From a virus: a stretch of DNA of 23,857 nt. The stretch is taken from positions 1 through 23,857 of IMG/VR virus record IMGVR_UViG_3300011445_000066. One strand, 5' to 3'. Made by a program: the position numbers and the translations under genes. The notes beneath the pieces are model-generated. The model saw only the letters and a list, made by a program, of their open reading frames with translations. It searched no databases and was not told the DNA's origin. Shown here piece by piece: positions 22,803 through 23,857 of this stretch (the first letter of the stretch is position 1; each line of letters begins with the position of its first letter).

Positions 22803-23047
22803 TGTTGCCCTCCTTGGTGGAACAGGTCGGACTGGGGAAGGGGCACGACTGCCGGCCGGCCGAGACAGATCCAGCTGTCGCCGCAGTCGTGCTCGAATTG
22901 CGCGCCGCAGCCGGAGCAGGACGCCTTCGCCGTGCAGGCGTTGCGCTGCGCCGGGATCAGGTACACGCCGACGACCCCGGCGCAGTGCATGCACCGCGGC
23001 GTCACGAGGCCGCAGCCGTAGCAGCTCGTCACCGCGTCGATCGCCAT
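22799..23047 (-). CDS. Small zinc-ribbon protein with nine cysteines
   Basis: This 82-residue protein has cysteines at 9, 12, 19, 22, 38, 44, 47, 55 and 61. The first four form CxxC-x6-CxxC, a compact zinc knuckle; the others give a CxxC at 44-47 flanked by single cysteines, which may hold a second zinc. The C-terminus is proline-rich and uncharged. GGGAGG lies nine bases before the ATG, with a strong hairpin upstream. The stop overlaps the ATPase GTG as GTGA, so the gene is translationally coupled to it. It could bind DNA or guide the nuclease complex; this cannot be told from the sequence. Confidence 0.75.
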   Translation of the reverse strand: MAIDAVTSCYGCGLVTPRCMHCAGVVGVYLIPAQRNACTAKASCSGCGAQFEHDCGDSWICLGRPAVVPLPQSDLFHQGGQQ

Positions 23048-23295
23048 TGCTTTGCACCTCCCAAGGTTTGACGGGGCCGGGCCGGGTTCGCCGGCCCCGC
23101 TGCTAGGCGCGTGCTAGCGCCGGATCCACCACAACAGGTCGAGGAACAGCACCACCGCGAGAATGGTTTCCATGGTGGAGACATCACCTCCAGACGGGAT
23201 GTGACGTAGGCTGCGGTCAGGATCGCGACCGCGGCCGATACAGCCGAGAACAGGAGCCAGTCCCAGAAGTTCGGAGGGGCTCCGGCGCGCGTCAC
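23029..23295 (-). CDS. Small membrane protein with uncertain C-terminal part
   Basis: GTG 23295 has GGAGGG about five bases before it and overlaps the stop of the previous gene as GTGA. The first 40 residues contain a clear membrane segment (FWDWLLFSAVSAAVAILTAA). After VTSRLEVMSPPWKPF the sequence turns cysteine-, serine- and proline-rich (CCSSTCCGGSGA) and runs through a GC-rich hairpin and into the next gene's start. That second half looks unlike a coding sequence, but no stop in the same frame ends the gene sooner. Either the gene has a poor C-terminus, or the frame is broken or shifted. I give the longest frame. Confidence 0.4.
   Translation of the reverse strand: MTRAGAPPNFWDWLLFSAVSAAVAILTAAYVTSRLEVMSPPWKPFSRWCCSSTCCGGSGASTRLAAGPANPARPRQTLGGAKQWRSTR
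23073..23098 (-). promoter_or_regulatory. Strong GC-rich hairpin upstream of the zinc-ribbon gene
   Basis: GGGGCCGG (23073-23080) and CCGGCCCC (23091-23098) form a perfect eight-pair stem with a ten-base loop on either strand; a shorter stem with a five-base loop is also possible. It lies about 26 bases before the ATG at 23047 and just above the GGGAGG. No T-run follows on the minus strand, so it is not a classic terminator. It may be a processing or translation-control element, or part of a promoter leader. Confidence 0.45.
23114..23173 (-). CDS. Possible 19-residue membrane micro-protein
   Basis: ATG 23173 is preceded by GGAGGTGATG, the complete anti-16S consensus, though the spacing to the ATG (about 13 bases) is long. 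The peptide METILAVVLFLDLLWWIRR is one membrane segment with a basic end, ended by TAG at 23114. It lies in a different frame inside the C-terminal half of the small membrane-protein gene, and its frame is open upstream of the ATG. Such tiny membrane peptides are common in phages. Translation is not shown. Confidence 0.4.
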   Translation of the reverse strand: METILAVVLFLDLLWWIRR

Positions 23296-23459
23296 GGCCG
23301 CCCTCCGCTGAGGTAGGTGAGGAGCGCGAACAGCAGCAGCGTCCAGCCGTAGCGGTACATGAACCCGCGCTCGTGCGGCGCCGGGCGCCACACGTTCCGC
23401 GCCAAGAGCCGCCGCAGGTTCTCGCGCCGGATCGCTCGCCGGGTCGGGAGCGTGGTCAC
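23292..23459 (-). CDS. Small protein with basic N-terminus and C-terminal membrane segment
   Basis: The GTG at 23459 overlaps the previous stop as GTGA and the stop overlaps the next GTG in the same way. The 55-residue product reads VTTLPTRRAIRRENLRRLLA, then RNVWRPAPHERGFMYR and a hydrophobic YGWTLLLFALLTYLSGG. It is strongly basic at the front with one C-terminal membrane segment. The frame is open upstream to 23603, but that part lies within another gene. No family is recognised. Confidence 0.55.
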   Translation of the reverse strand: MTTLPTRRAIRRENLRRLLARNVWRPAPHERGFMYRYGWTLLLFALLTYLSGGRP

Positions 23460-23617
23460 GCGGCACCGCCTTCGCTGGCCTGTCGTGCCTCGCACGCCGC
23501 CTGCTCGCCCTTCTCCCAGTCGAAGCGCGCCTGCAGCTGCAGGTACTCGGCCTCGCTCAATTCCTCGACGCGCACTTCGCCGTCCGGACCGCGGCCAACC
23601 CACAGGCGCCGGCTCAT
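23456..23617 (-). CDS. Small charged hypothetical protein
   Basis: The 53-residue product MSRRLWVGRGPDGEVRVEEL, then SEAEYLQLQARFDWEKGEQA, is acidic and helical at its C-terminal half. The ATG at 23617 overlaps the stop of the repeat-protein gene (ATGA), and its stop overlaps the next GTG. The frame is open further upstream as an arginine-rich sequence, but that is the repeat gene read in another frame. Small proteins with an LSExEYxxLxxR pattern occur in phage early operons; the function is unknown. Confidence 0.6.
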   Translation of the reverse strand: MSRRLWVGRGPDGEVRVEELSEAEYLQLQARFDWEKGEQAACEARQASEGGAA

Positions 23618-23857
23618 GACTGGCCCGCGGTGCCGTACACCCGCGCGTTGCCGTACACCCGCGCGTCGCCGCCCACCCACGCGGCGCCGGACACCTGCGC
23701 GTTGCCGCTCACCCACGCGGCGCCGCCCACCCACGCGTTGTCGTACACCCGCGCGTTGCCGTACACCCGCGCGGTGCCGTACACCCACGCTGAGCCGTAC
23801 ACCCACGCGGAGGCGCCCACCCGCGCGGTGCCGCCCACCCACGCGCCGCCGGCCACC
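23614..23857 (-). CDS. Left-handed beta-helix hexapeptide-repeat protein, 5'-truncated by the window edge
   Basis: The visible part has about 80 residues and is nearly all six-residue repeats of the form A-x-V-x-G-x, with x mostly Y/W/G/S and N/D/A/T: GNARVYDNAWVGGAAWVSGN. Some 12 units are visible and the frame runs open to the right edge, so the start may lie outside. This is the pattern of left-handed beta-helix proteins, seen also in hexapeptide transferases and in short phage proteins with WVYGNA-type repeats. No catalytic histidine and no nucleotide-binding part is visible. A rod-like or polymer-forming protein is likely; the role is not known. The stop overlaps the next ATG. Confidence 0.75.
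   Translation of the reverse strand, partial: VAGGAWVGGTARVGASAWVYGSAWVYGTARVYGNARVYDNAWVGGAAWVSGNAQVSGAAWVGGDARVYGNARVYGTAGQS
23621..23857. repeat. 18-bp-period tandem repeat encoding the beta-helix
   Basis: On the plus strand the sequence repeats units such as CCGTACACCCGCGCGTTG at 18-base steps through to the window edge, about 13 units with drift at the third codon positions. One unit encodes one hexapeptide. Adjacent units are similar enough that slippage or recombination could change their number. Confidence 0.85.

Noticed and set aside
21297-23021. A plus-strand open frame of 574 codons opposite the ATPase and exonuclease genes
   Set aside because: It is the mirror of two well-recognised minus-strand genes, is extremely rich in Arg, Leu and Asp as antisense frames in G+C-rich DNA are, and shows no motifs.
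23456-23842. An arginine-rich repeat extension (GVRQRAGVRHR-like) of the 53-residue gene
   Set aside because: It is the beta-helix gene's 18-bp repeats read in another frame; a repeat with a period divisible by three easily stays open in a second frame.
1-23857. tRNA genes, CRISPR arrays, IS elements, att sites, integrase
   Set aside because: No cloverleaf-like segments, spaced direct repeats with unique spacers, transposase motifs or tyrosine/serine recombinase motifs were noticed on either strand.

Overview
This window is a piece of the genome of a tailed phage with a long non-contractile tail (siphovirus-type Caudoviricetes), or of a prophage of that kind. Nearly every base is coding, the DNA is G+C-rich (about two thirds by eye), and genes are packed with ATGA or GTGA stop/start overlaps. 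The host is most likely a Gram-negative, high-G+C bacterium. The evidence is a small single-domain M15 endolysin, a Gram-negative-style signal peptide and GTG starts; this is inference, and no host gene is visible. No integrase, tRNA, CRISPR array or insertion sequence was found.

The plus strand (1-19211) carries the virion and lysis genes in lambda-like order. They are: terminase small subunit (cut by the left edge), GpA-type large terminase, a two-part protein with a possible gpW-like C-terminus, a lambda-type portal, and a single frame that joins an S78/U35-type prohead protease to an HK97-fold capsid. Four small neck or decoration proteins follow, then the tail tube, a tail-chaperone pair in overlapping frames, a short tape measure, a distal-tail protein and a 1011-residue central hub. 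After the hub come a fibre with 27-28-residue repeats, a secreted protein of unknown role, a BppU-like beta-sandwich protein and a gpZ-like protein. The lysis cassette (M15 endolysin, one-TM accessory protein, three-TM holin candidate) ends the strand.

The minus strand (19213 to the right edge, read right to left) is an early/recombination operon converging on the late genes with one base between the stop codons. Its order is: a left-handed beta-helix hexapeptide-repeat protein (cut by the right edge), three small proteins (two with a membrane segment), a possible 19-codon membrane micro-gene, a nine-cysteine zinc-ribbon protein, an SMC/Rad50-like ATPase, a PD-(D/E)XK exonuclease of the RecE/Exo8 kind, a 152-residue phage protein, and four small hypothetical genes. 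One of these last four is only 40 codons long.

The points most worth following up are: an internal ribosome-binding site inside the protease-capsid frame that would give a separate scaffold-capsid product; a +1 or -2 frame relation between the tail chaperones; a signal-peptide protein among the tail genes; the nuclease-ATPase-zinc-protein cluster with no recognisable annealase; the 18-bp-period beta-helix gene; and micro-genes with strong ribosome-binding sites. No wholly new system can be claimed from the sequence alone.
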